Source: Pyramidobacter piscolens W5455
GTDB taxonomy: Bacteria; Synergistota; Synergistia; Synergistales; Dethiosulfovibrionaceae
Direction: 5' to 3'
Length of the DNA stretch: 32,244 nucleotides
NCBI RefSeq assembly: GCF_000177335.1
Contig: NZ_ADFP01000129.1
Span: forward strand, 1 to 32,244
Program-made: the position numbers and the translations under genes
Shown here: positions 19,655-26,889 of the stretch, piece after piece
Layout of the letters: each line of letters starts with the position of its first letter
Numbering within the stretch: the first letter of the stretch is position 1
Notes under the pieces: generated by a model
What the model was told of the DNA's origin: nothing
The model's input: the letters and a program-made list of their open reading frames with translations, nothing else
The model's database searches: none

Positions 19655-19690
19655 AATTTGTTCAGAGCTTTAAAGCTCTGAACAAATTTT
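19655..19690. terminator. Loopless palindromic terminator between rnj and uppP
   Basis: A perfect 34-base palindrome has 17-base arms, 19655-19671 and 19672-19688, with no spacer, followed by two more T's (TTTT at 19687-19690 overall). The innermost bases must open to form a small loop. It starts 10 bases after the rnj stop and ends 36 bases before the uppP ATG. A TATAAT (19640-19645) just upstream overlaps the rnj stop, so the hairpin could alternatively sit in a uppP 5' leader. Confidence 0.7.
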
Positions 19691-19724
19691 CTGGCGGATA
19701 AATTCTGTGAAGCAGGTGAAGACG

Positions 19725-20516
19725 ATGACTCCATTTATTTCCACCCTTTTGCAAGGCGCATTGCAGGGGCTGACCGAGTATCTGCCGATCAGCAGTTCCG
19801 CGCACTTGGCGATATTCCAGCATCTGACGGCGAGCGGCGAAGTGGGGCTGGCTTTCGATCTGGTGTTGCACGTGGCCACGGTCTGCTCTACGCTGGTCTA
19901 TTTTCGCAAGGACATTCTGAAACTGCTCTGGGAATTTTTCCATGGATTCGGAGCGCCGGAAAAACAAAAACCGGAAGGATGGTACTTCGGCTGGGCCGTC
20001 ATCTTTGGATCCGTTCCCACGGCGATTATCGGTCTGCTGCTGAAACCTTTCGTGGAAAAAATCGGTACTTCGATGACGGGCGTCGGCGGTGCGCTTTTGG
20101 TGACGAGCGCCTTGATGTCGATTCTTGCGGTCGTTCCTGCCGGCACGCGTAAGATTTGCGTTTCCATCGGTCTTGTCGTCGGCATCGCTCAAGGGATCGC
20201 GGTGATCCCCGGCATCTCGCGTTCGGGGGCGACGCTGGTCGCAGGCATTCTGTGCGGCCTGGGCGCGGCGGAAGCGTTTCGCTTTTCGTTTTTGCTTTCT
20301 CTCCCGGCCATAACGGGCGCGGCAGTGCTCGAACTGCGCCATTCCGCCGGGGCGGGCGTATCCCTTCCGGAAGGCTGGCTCGGCGGCGCTTTGTTTGCTT
20401 TTGTCTTCGGATTGATAGCGTTGTATTGGCTTCATCGCACGCTCCTGCGCGGACGCTGGTGGATTTTCGCTTTGTATTGCGGGGCGCTGGGACTTGTCGC
20501 GCTGATCTGGCTCTAA
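19725..20516 (+). CDS. uppP: Undecaprenyl-diphosphate phosphatase (UppP/BacA)
   Basis: ATG 19725 is chosen, with CAGGTGA about 5 bases upstream; GTG 19707 is an in-frame alternative giving a 269-residue form. The 263-residue membrane protein shows both BacA signatures: LLQGALQGLTEYLPISSSAH at the N-terminus (glutamate of TEYLP is catalytic in the family) and GIAQGIAVIPGISRSGATL near residue 160 (arginine and serine of the SRSG loop). About eight hydrophobic segments are visible. It dephosphorylates undecaprenyl diphosphate at the membrane so that the lipid carrier can be reused for peptidoglycan, LPS O-antigen and other polymers. Its stop overlaps the maf start (TAATG), the first of a chain of coupled genes. 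Confidence 0.95.
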   Translation: MTPFISTLLQGALQGLTEYLPISSSAHLAIFQHLTASGEVGLAFDLVLHVATVCSTLVYFRKDILKLLWEFFHGFGAPEKQKPEGWYFGWAVIFGSVPTAIIGLLLKPFVEKIGTSMTGVGGALLVTSALMSILAVVPAGTRKICVSIGLVVGIAQGIAVIPGISRSGATLVAGILCGLGAAEAFRFSFLLSLPAITGAAVLELRHSAGAGVSLPEGWLGGALFAFVFGLIALYWLHRTLLRGRWWIFALYCGALGLVALIWL

Positions 20517-21118
20517 TGCCCATGAGAGATGTTCGCATCATCCTTGCCTCGGCGAGCCCCCGACGTAAGGAGCTCCTCGAGAAGATCGGCCTGAACTTCG
20601 ACGTTATCCCCGCCGATGTCGCCGAAGAGAGAATTGCCGGCGAATCTCCCGCACATTTGGTGATGAGGCTTTCCGAATTGAAAGGGCAATCCCTTGCCGC
20701 GAAATATCCGCAGGCGTTGATCATCGCTTCCGACACGGCGGTGTCCTTGGACGCAAAGATTTACGGCAAGCCGCACGACGGCGCGGAAGCTTTTGCCATG
20801 CTTTCGTCTCTTTCGGGGCAGGAGCACACGGTGTACACCGGCCTGGCGCTGTTCTGGAAAAAGCGTCGGCTCTCTCGTTACGATTGCACGAGGGTGCAGT
20901 TCAGAGAACTGACCGCTTCGGTCATAGAAAGCTATGTTGCGACAGGCGAGCCTTTCGGCAAGGCTGGCGGCTATGCGATCCAAGGGGTGGGCAGTCTTTT
21001 CGCGCGGACGATCCGCGGCGATTACTCGACGGTCGTGGGGTTTCCGGTGTGCCTGTTCGGCTCTATGATGGAAGAGCTGGGTTTTTCTTTGAATCAGCTC
21101 TGGGAGGTGTCTTCATGA
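20516..21118 (+). CDS. maf: Maf-family nucleoside triphosphate pyrophosphatase
   Basis: ATG 20516 overlaps the uppP stop by one base; ATG 20522 is an alternative. An open frame continues upstream into uppP but in its shadow frame and is not real. The 200-residue product starts RIILASASPRRKELLEKIG, the Maf S-x-S-P-R-R signature, and has IIASDTAVSLDAKIYGKPHD, LSSLSGQEHTVYTGLAL, GEPFGKAGGYAIQGVGSLF and IRGDYSTVVGFP in the expected order. Maf proteins hydrolyse non-canonical or pyrimidine nucleoside triphosphates to monophosphates, and affect septum formation in Bacillus when overproduced. The SDTAV/GKP pattern is like the dTTP/UTP-specific subfamily, which I treat as tentative. Confidence 0.95.
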   Translation: MPMRDVRIILASASPRRKELLEKIGLNFDVIPADVAEERIAGESPAHLVMRLSELKGQSLAAKYPQALIIASDTAVSLDAKIYGKPHDGAEAFAMLSSLSGQEHTVYTGLALFWKKRRLSRYDCTRVQFRELTASVIESYVATGEPFGKAGGYAIQGVGSLFARTIRGDYSTVVGFPVCLFGSMMEELGFSLNQLWEVSS

Positions 21119-23025
21119 TGATAAAAACTAGAAATAACGCCGGCGCGTTTGTCTGTTTCCTGTTCCTGGCATTGGCGCTCGCCACGCCGTCTCTCATATG
21201 GAGATTGTTTCAGGAACGCGCCAATCGCTCGTCGCTGCTTGTGTTCGACCTGATGGAACTTCATGCCCTAAACGCGGACGAGGGGCGGAATAAATTTGCG
21301 GCGCTGATGGAGGCGGGAATCTCTGCGTTCATGGTTCCCGAGTGTACGGCGGAAGAGCTCGGCAAAGGGGCCGTCGATCAGGTGACGGCGGTTCCGGCTG
21401 CCGATTTGCCCGATTCGGTCCTCAAGCGTTTTTCTTATCCTTCGGGGACCGTCGTAATTCTTAGGGACCCTGCGTTGGCGGAACTGCAGCAGGAATATTT
21501 GAAGAGGCGCTTCAAGAACGGAGAGGGCGTTGCTGACGGTCAGACCGTCTATTTCAAGATCCCGCACCCTTATGTGCAACTGGAAAAAGCGGGAGTCTTG
21601 CCCGATCTGCGTTCAATGCAGTACCTTTCGGCGGCGGGCGTGCCGTTGGTTTTCGCGCCGTCGCCCAGTATGGGCAGCTCAGGCGAAGAACTTGAGGAGA
21701 GCTTGACGTTTCTCTGCGGCAGTTTCCCCAGCGTCAAAGTTCTCTGTCCTACCGGAGAAATTGCCGCGGCCTACCCTGATACAGAGCTGTTGGGCAGCTT
21801 TGCCAAGAGGCACGGTTTGTTGATGGCGCAGGTGGAATTTTCGCGGCAGTACGGAGCGGCCAGACAGGTCGCCGCCGCTTGGCCGAACGTCGTGTCGCTG
21901 CATGCTGTGGATCGCGAGGAAGTTCTGAAAAGGAATATCATTCGCCCCCTCATGCTGAATCGCCTTTATCGCGCCGCGGAGGAGAGAGAAGTGCATCTCC
22001 TGGTGCTCCGTCTGGATCCTTTGCGCGCCGTTGCCCCTCAGCTTGCCGAATATTGCGGGGACGTGAAGGCCCTGCGTGCGCGCCTCGACGAAAACGGCTT
22101 CAAGCGTCTGTGGCCGGTCCCCGCTCCGTCCAGCCCATGGATCAATTCATTTTTTTCGGCGATCGCTCTGCAGATTTTGTTTTTGCTGCTGCTTGCGAGA
22201 TATGTCGAGCGTTATTTCGACATTTCGCTCCTTTCCCGGAGAAGATTTTTGGGCGTTCTGGCGGCGACGGCCGTCGTCCTGGGCGTGTTCTCCTTGTACG
22301 CGGGAATTCTTTCTCGTCTTGGCGGAGCGTTTGCCGCCGGATTCTTGGCGGCGGAAGCTTCGCTGGTGTCCATGGAACGCTGGAAGGTTCCCCTGCGCGG
22401 GGCGGCGGAAGGTTTCCTGCTTGTGCTTGTCGGCGGTCTCGTGATCGCGGGCCGTTTTTCCGTGCCTCTCTATATGTATCGCCTGAGCACGTTCAGCGGC
22501 GTCAAGCTGAGCTTGCTCCTGCCTCTCGTCCTCATTCTGCTGATTGACGTGCATAAGCGCGAACATCCCGAATCATTGCCCGAGATTTTGTCGCGGCCGC
22601 CGCTCTGGGGCGAAATCGCGCTGGCGGGAGCGCTGCTGCTGGCTGCCGTGGTGATGTTGCTGCGCAGCGGCAATTACGGGTTCGTCGGGACGTCCGAGAT
22701 CGTGTTCCGCGACTGGCTTGAGAAGATCCTCGGCGCCCGTCCCCGGACCAAGGAATTCCTCGTGGGCTATCCAGCCCTGGTCGTCTGGTACTATCTTAAA
22801 CGTCAGGAAATGTGGTCTCATTGGCGGGAAGTTCTTCGCCTGGCCGTGACGCTGGCTTTCTCCTCCGCGGTGAACAGCTTCTGCCATTTCCATACGCCTT
22901 TGCCGCTAACGCTGCTTCGCGGCTTCAACGGATGGTGGACGGGCCTGCTGCTGGGCAGCTTGCTTCTGTTTGTCGGCGTACGTTTTGGACGGCCGGTCTT
23001 CCGGCGGCTGCGCAGCCTCTTGTAA
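21115..23025 (+). CDS. DUF5693-family multi-spanning membrane protein
   Basis: The start is ATG 21115 (ATGA overlap with the maf stop) or ATG 21118, with GGGAGGTG at 21102-21109. The 636-residue product has one N-terminal membrane helix (AFVCFLFLALALATPSLIW), a soluble extracytoplasmic domain of about 310 residues with a TIM-barrel-like alternation of strands (for example LLVFDLMELHALNADEGRNK, GVPLVFAPSP, EVHLLVLRLDPL), then about eight membrane helices from residue 343 (INSFFSAIALQILFLLLLAR). To my knowledge DUF5693 proteins are found next to csaB in many Firmicutes, and that is the arrangement here. Function is not established; assembly or export of the polymer that CsaB modifies is the natural guess. 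Confidence 0.8.
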   Translation: MMIKTRNNAGAFVCFLFLALALATPSLIWRLFQERANRSSLLVFDLMELHALNADEGRNKFAALMEAGISAFMVPECTAEELGKGAVDQVTAVPAADLPDSVLKRFSYPSGTVVILRDPALAELQQEYLKRRFKNGEGVADGQTVYFKIPHPYVQLEKAGVLPDLRSMQYLSAAGVPLVFAPSPSMGSSGEELEESLTFLCGSFPSVKVLCPTGEIAAAYPDTELLGSFAKRHGLLMAQVEFSRQYGAARQVAAAWPNVVSLHAVDREEVLKRNIIRPLMLNRLYRAAEEREVHLLVLRLDPLRAVAPQLAEYCGDVKALRARLDENGFKRLWPVPAPSSPWINSFFSAIALQILFLLLLARYVERYFDISLLSRRRFLGVLAATAVVLGVFSLYAGILSRLGGAFAAGFLAAEASLVSMERWKVPLRGAAEGFLLVLVGGLVIAGRFSVPLYMYRLSTFSGVKLSLLLPLVLILLIDVHKREHPESLPEILSRPPLWGEIALAGALLLAAVVMLLRSGNYGFVGTSEIVFRDWLEKILGARPRTKEFLVGYPALVVWYYLKRQEMWSHWREVLRLAVTLAFSSAVNSFCHFHTPLPLTLLRGFNGWWTGLLLGSLLLFVGVRFGRPVFRRLRSLL

Positions 23026-23027
23026 CA

Positions 23028-24020
23028 ATGGCGCGGCGCTGGAAAGTTCTGCTCTGCGGCTACTACGGCATGGGAAATCTCGGCGACGAGCTGTTGGCCG
23101 CCGCCGCCATTCAGCTCTTGAAGAATTGCGGGCTGAAGGAAAACGAAATCGCCATGCTGTCAGGAGCGCCGGAAGAAAGCAGGAAAAAACACCATATTTA
23201 TCCAATCGATCGCTGGGCCCGCCGAGATGTCGTCCGGGCTTTGAGGCAAAGCGAGACCTTGCTGCTCGGCGGCGGCGGAATTTTTCAGGACAGCTCCAGT
23301 TTTCGCAGCCCATGGTATTATTGGTCGGTAGTTAGATTGGCTAAACTCTGCGGCTGCAAAACATGGGCGGTCGCCCAGTCCATCGGCCCCCTGTCGCGCC
23401 GGGGCAATCGCCTTTTGGCTCAAGATGCCTTCCGAAGCTGCGAGATCGTTTCGGTCCGCGATCTTCATTCGCAGGCTTTTCTCAACGGACACTGCCTTCT
23501 TTCGGATGATCTGGTCCTGACGCTTCCCTTCGCGGAAGAGCGTCGCCCCAGCGAATATTTCCTCATAAATTTTCGCCGTTACAACGGGGATCTGGAGTAT
23601 AAAGCCGCGACTGCTTACGCCCATTCGCCCTTTGCCGGGAAACTGAAAACCGTCGGAGTCGCGATGGACAGGAGCGATCTCCAGCTGATGCGGGAAATTC
23701 AGGAACGCGGCGTGTGCGGAGTCGATGAGCTTATATATCCCGACGCCGAGCACCTGTCGAAGCTTTTCAGCGGCGCCGCGGGGGCATTTGGCATGCGCCT
23801 TCACTTCGGCGTGCTCTCGCTGAAAGCGGGAGTCCCGTGCACGCTGATTCCGTATGACCCGAAAGTGTCCGACTTTGCCGAACGCTGGGGAGGAACTCTA
23901 TGGAACGGCGGCGATGTCCCCTTTCCTCGTCCATGGCAAAAGCGGGCCGGTCTGGAAGCGGCGTGCGCGGCGATTCGATCCGACTTTGCCCTCTGCTTCG
24001 AAAGAACAATGCGTTCGTGA
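23028..24020 (+). CDS. csaB: Polysaccharide pyruvyl transferase CsaB
   Basis: ATG 23028 lies 2 bases after the preceding stop; the open frame extending upstream from it is a shadow of that gene. The 330-residue protein has the CsaB/WcaK fold signatures: LLCGYYGMGNLGDELLAAAA at the N-terminus, LLLGGGGIFQDSSSFRSPWY near residue 80, WAVAQSIGPLSRRGNRLL, and GMRLHFGVLSLKAGVPCTL near residue 250. CsaB adds a ketal-linked pyruvate to a cell-wall polysaccharide; in Firmicutes this makes the ligand for SLH-domain proteins. In a diderm the target polymer may differ, but SLH-domain outer-membrane proteins are known in several such phyla. No glycosyltransferase gene accompanies it here. Confidence 0.92.
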   Translation: MARRWKVLLCGYYGMGNLGDELLAAAAIQLLKNCGLKENEIAMLSGAPEESRKKHHIYPIDRWARRDVVRALRQSETLLLGGGGIFQDSSSFRSPWYYWSVVRLAKLCGCKTWAVAQSIGPLSRRGNRLLAQDAFRSCEIVSVRDLHSQAFLNGHCLLSDDLVLTLPFAEERRPSEYFLINFRRYNGDLEYKAATAYAHSPFAGKLKTVGVAMDRSDLQLMREIQERGVCGVDELIYPDAEHLSKLFSGAAGAFGMRLHFGVLSLKAGVPCTLIPYDPKVSDFAERWGGTLWNGGDVPFPRPWQKRAGLEAACAAIRSDFALCFERTMRS

Positions 24021-24023
24021 TTG

Positions 24024-24035
24024 TGGTATGATAAT
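24024..24035 (+). promoter_or_regulatory. Candidate internal promoter before ftsE
   Basis: TGG-TATGAT (24024-24032) is an extended -10 element with one mismatch; GATAAT overlaps at 24030-24035. There is no clear -35. The 59-base gap between csaB and ftsE is the widest in this 11-kb gene chain, which makes a secondary promoter plausible. Confidence 0.4.
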
Positions 24036-24079
24036 CAGCGGCGCTTTTGATTGGAAATGGCGACAGGAGGTGCATTGCT

Positions 24080-24775
24080 ATGGAAATCCACATAAACGGT
24101 CTGACGAAAATCTTTTCGCCGAACATCCAGGCTCTCAGCGATATCTATCTGGACATTTCGGAAGGAGAGTTCGTATACCTGATCGGCACTACCGGTTCCG
24201 GAAAAACGACGCTGATGCGGATGCTGACCCGGGAAGTGCTGCCAACAAGAGGGCAGGTCAGCCTTGACGGAATCGACTTGCGTCGACTTTCATCTTCCAG
24301 TTTGCCATACTTTCGCCGCGACATCGGCGTGGTGTTTCAGGATTACAAATTGCTGCCGAATCTGACGGCATGGGAGAACGTGGCCTTTGTTCTCGAAGTG
24401 TGCGGAGTGCCGCGCGCGGAGGCACGCGAAAGGACCGATGACGTCATCGATAAAGTCGGCCTTTGGAACCGCAGAGGCCTCAGGCCTGATCAGCTCTCCG
24501 GCGGCGAGCAGCAAAGAGTCGCCATCGCCCGGGCGATCGTCAATGCACCACGTCTCTTTTTGGCGGACGAACCGACCGGCAACCTGGACGTGCATACGGC
24601 GGAGTACGTGATGAAACTGCTGTTGTCCATTCATGCCGCGGGAACCACCGTGATCGTGGCGACGCACGATCAGCACTTGGTCGATACGTATCGTCAACGC
24701 GTGGTGGAGCTGCACATGGGACGCCTGGTTCGCGACGAGCGGGAAGGGAGGTACAGCATCAGTGGGGACTTATAG
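24080..24775 (+). CDS. ftsE: Cell-division ABC transporter ATP-binding protein FtsE
   Basis: ATG 24080 has AGGAGGTG (24065-24072) seven bases upstream. The 231-residue ATPase has Walker A GTTGSGKT (36-43), a Q-loop in [13 protein letters not shown], signature LSGGEQQR (139-146), Walker B LFLADEP with D163/E164, and the H-loop VATHDQHLV. The segment [20 protein letters not shown] is characteristic of FtsE. It pairs with FtsX at the division site and uses ATP to switch on a periplasmic peptidoglycan hydrolase or activator. It overlaps ftsX by 14 bases and is followed by an M23 gene, the usual order for this system. Confidence 0.97.
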   Translation: MEIHINGLTKIFSPNIQALSDIYLDISEGEFVYLIGTTGSGKTTLMRMLTREVLPTRGQVSLDGIDLRRLSSSSLPYFRRDIGVVFQDYKLLPNLTAWENVAFVLEVCGVPRAEARERTDDVIDKVGLWNRRGLRPDQLSGGEQQRVAIARAIVNAPRLFLADEPTGNLDVHTAEYVMKLLLSIHAAGTTVIVATHDQHLVDTYRQRVVELHMGRLVRDEREGRYSISGDL

Positions 24776-25646
24776 ATATATTCTGCGCGATACGCTCCGG
24801 CTGTTTTTTCGTCACTGGGGGTTAAGCCTCCTGACGCTGGTCACCGCCGCTTCGGTATTTTTCCTTGTCGGGGCGAGTTCCCTCCTGGCGCTGAATATCC
24901 GCAAAATTGCCGTGAACATTCAAAGCGACCTGGTAATACAGGCTTATGCTTCCTCGGAAGAAGCGGTGCATCATATCATCGACGCTCTGAAAGATAACCG
25001 CGACATTGCGGAGCTGAGGTACATTTCTCCTCAGGAGGGGCTGGATCGTCTGCGCGCGAAAATGGGCGCTCAGTCGAAAGCGGTGACGCTGTTGGGAGAT
25101 AATCCGCTGCCCTGGACAATTGAGATCAAGGTGAGGCAAGCTCCGCTGGTGACTTCGATCGTCAAGCGACTTTCGGGGATGAGCGAAATCGACGACCTGA
25201 TGTACTCCGGAGCGCTTGCCGAACGCCTGGTGAAACTGTCCTCGCTGATTTCCAAAATCGCTCTGACAGTCCTCGTGATCGCAATGCTTGTGAGCGGACT
25301 GGTCTTTTATAACACGATTCGTATCAGCATTTATTCAAGGCGTCAGGAGATCTCGGTGATGCTTCTTGTCGGCTCGACCCGCTCATATGTGGCGTCCCCG
25401 TTCGTCCTCAACGGAATGCTGCTGGGACTGCTGGGCGCCGTGACGGCAGTGATCCTGCTGCATTACGGACAGATGTATGTCATGGGAACGGTTGATGCTG
25501 TGCTGCCGTTTCTGCGCCAGCAGTTGCAATGGAGAGAGGTCGTTCTGCTTGATCAGGTCCTGCTTTGCGCAGGCGTGACGATGGGGTGGCTGTGCAGTTT
25601 TATCGCTGTGCGCCATTATATAAAAAATGCGGTTGCCCCGCTTTAG
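24762..25646 (+). CDS. ftsX: Cell-division ABC transporter permease FtsX
   Basis: The start is GTG 24762 inside the ftsE 3' end, with GGGAGG (24746-24751 region) upstream. The 294-residue protein has four membrane helices in the FtsX arrangement: about residues 21-45 (LSLLTLVTAASVFFLVGASS), 165-190 (IALTVLVIAMLVSGLVFY), 215-240 (LNGMLLGLLGAVTAVILL) and 265-288 (LLCAGVTMGWLCSFIAV). Between the first two lies a periplasmic loop of about 120 residues with YISPQEGLDRLRAKMG and LGDNPLPWTIEIKV, both typical of FtsX. This loop should bind the coiled coil of the next gene's product. The cytoplasmic loop has RISIYSRRQEISVMLLVGST, also a family hallmark. Confidence 0.96.
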   Translation: MGTYRYILRDTLRLFFRHWGLSLLTLVTAASVFFLVGASSLLALNIRKIAVNIQSDLVIQAYASSEEAVHHIIDALKDNRDIAELRYISPQEGLDRLRAKMGAQSKAVTLLGDNPLPWTIEIKVRQAPLVTSIVKRLSGMSEIDDLMYSGALAERLVKLSSLISKIALTVLVIAMLVSGLVFYNTIRISIYSRRQEISVMLLVGSTRSYVASPFVLNGMLLGLLGAVTAVILLHYGQMYVMGTVDAVLPFLRQQLQWREVVLLDQVLLCAGVTMGWLCSFIAVRHYIKNAVAPL

Positions 25647-25656
25647 GAGTTGTGCC

Positions 25657-26856
25657 TTGCCGGGCTCGAAACGCTGTTTGCGCTCAGGAAAAGCTGTCTG
25701 GCTTTCCCTTTGTCTGGCGCTCGCTCTTGGCGCTCCGGCCTTGAGCGCGTCAAGCCTCGACGACAAGATCGCTGAGCAGAAAAAACAACTGGATCTGCTG
25801 AATAAACGCATTCAATACCATACGCGCGAGCTTGCGGAAGCGAAAGCAAAGGAAAAAGGGTATCTGCGCGAACTGTCTGTGTTCGATCATCGCGTCCAGC
25901 AGTCCGAAGAGCAAATTGCCCTGCTCGATCTGCAGATCGAAAAGAACGAGCGCGAGCTCAAAGAGGTCGGCGAAAGCATTGAAGAGCACAATAAGCGCAT
26001 CGGAACTTTGCAGGATATCCTTTCGAAGCGGTGCGTCGCTATTTACAAATACGGCGGTGCGGCCGATTTGAACGTAATGCTCTCGGCGGCGGACTTGGCG
26101 GAGCTCAACAACCTGACGTATCTCATGAACCGCTTGAGTCGTCAGGACGAGAGAGACATCGAGGCTCTTGAAGCGGAAAAGTTGGCTCTGAAAAGCGACG
26201 AATTGAAGCTTCAACAGACGCGCGGGCAATTGGCGCAACGCCATAAACAGCGCACACGGGAACAGCAGGCCAATAAGCAGGCCGGAGCTCATCGCAGGGA
26301 ACTTTTGGCCCGCGTGGAGAAAGATAAAAAAGCTCACGAAGCGGCGATGCGGGAAAGCGAGGAAGCCGAGAGGGCGCTGCAGAAAAAGATTGACGAGTAT
26401 CTTAAGAAAAAGGCCCTTGCCGCTCGACAAGGAAACAACAAAGGCGCCCGTATCCCCGCTTATGAAGGCAACGGCAAGTTCGACTGGCCGGTTCCGGACA
26501 GAAAGGTAACGAGCCGCTTTGGGATGCGGGTTCATCCTCGGTTCAAAACGAAACGTCAGCATACGGGCATTGATATCGCCTCGTCTCTGGGGACGCCGAT
26601 CAAGACGGCCGGAGCGGGAGAAGTCATCTTCGCCGGCTGGATGAGAGGGTATGGTCAGGTTGTCATCATCGATCACGGCGGCGGTTACGCCACTGTTTAC
26701 GCTCATATGAGCAGGATTCAGGTTGACGAAGGGGACATCGTAAAAAAAGGAGCCATGATTGGCAAAGTCGGCATGACCGGCGTAGCGACCGGACCGCATC
26801 TCCATTTCGAAGTGCGCGTCAATGGAGAGGCTCGCAATCCGTTGAAATATCTGTAG
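25657..26856 (+). CDS. envC: EnvC-like coiled-coil M23 (LytM) murein hydrolase or activator
   Basis: I choose TTG 25657, which has AGGAG (25645-25649) seven bases upstream overlapping the ftsX stop; ATG 25627 inside ftsX lacks such a site. The 399-residue product has a signal peptide (AVWLSLCLALALGAPALSA), long coiled coils (about residues 27-110 and 155-255, with runs such as KQLDLLNKRIQYHTRELAEA) and a C-terminal M23 domain. That domain keeps all metal and catalytic positions: H302 and D306 (HTGID), H350 (YAHMS), H381 and H383 (HLHFE). E. coli EnvC has lost its ligands and only activates amidases, so this protein may itself cut peptidoglycan. Position directly after ftsEX indicates control by FtsX in the periplasm. 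Confidence 0.9.
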   Translation: MPGSKRCLRSGKAVWLSLCLALALGAPALSASSLDDKIAEQKKQLDLLNKRIQYHTRELAEAKAKEKGYLRELSVFDHRVQQSEEQIALLDLQIEKNERELKEVGESIEEHNKRIGTLQDILSKRCVAIYKYGGAADLNVMLSAADLAELNNLTYLMNRLSRQDERDIEALEAEKLALKSDELKLQQTRGQLAQRHKQRTREQQANKQAGAHRRELLARVEKDKKAHEAAMRESEEAERALQKKIDEYLKKKALAARQGNNKGARIPAYEGNGKFDWPVPDRKVTSRFGMRVHPRFKTKRQHTGIDIASSLGTPIKTAGAGEVIFAGWMRGYGQVVIIDHGGGYATVYAHMSRIQVDEGDIVKKGAMIGKVGMTGVATGPHLHFEVRVNGEARNPLKYL

Positions 26857-26889
26857 TGGAAGGAGTAGAAGAGCCCTTTTGGGGAACTC

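Noticed and set aside
20156..20515. Possible 120-residue N-terminal extension of Maf
   Set aside because: It is read inside uppP in another frame, is arginine-rich and unlike Maf; the ATG at 20516 forms a normal TAATG junction.
22812..23027. Possible N-terminal extension of CsaB
   Set aside because: It overlaps the DUF5693 gene in another frame; ATG 23028 gives the normal CsaB N-terminus.
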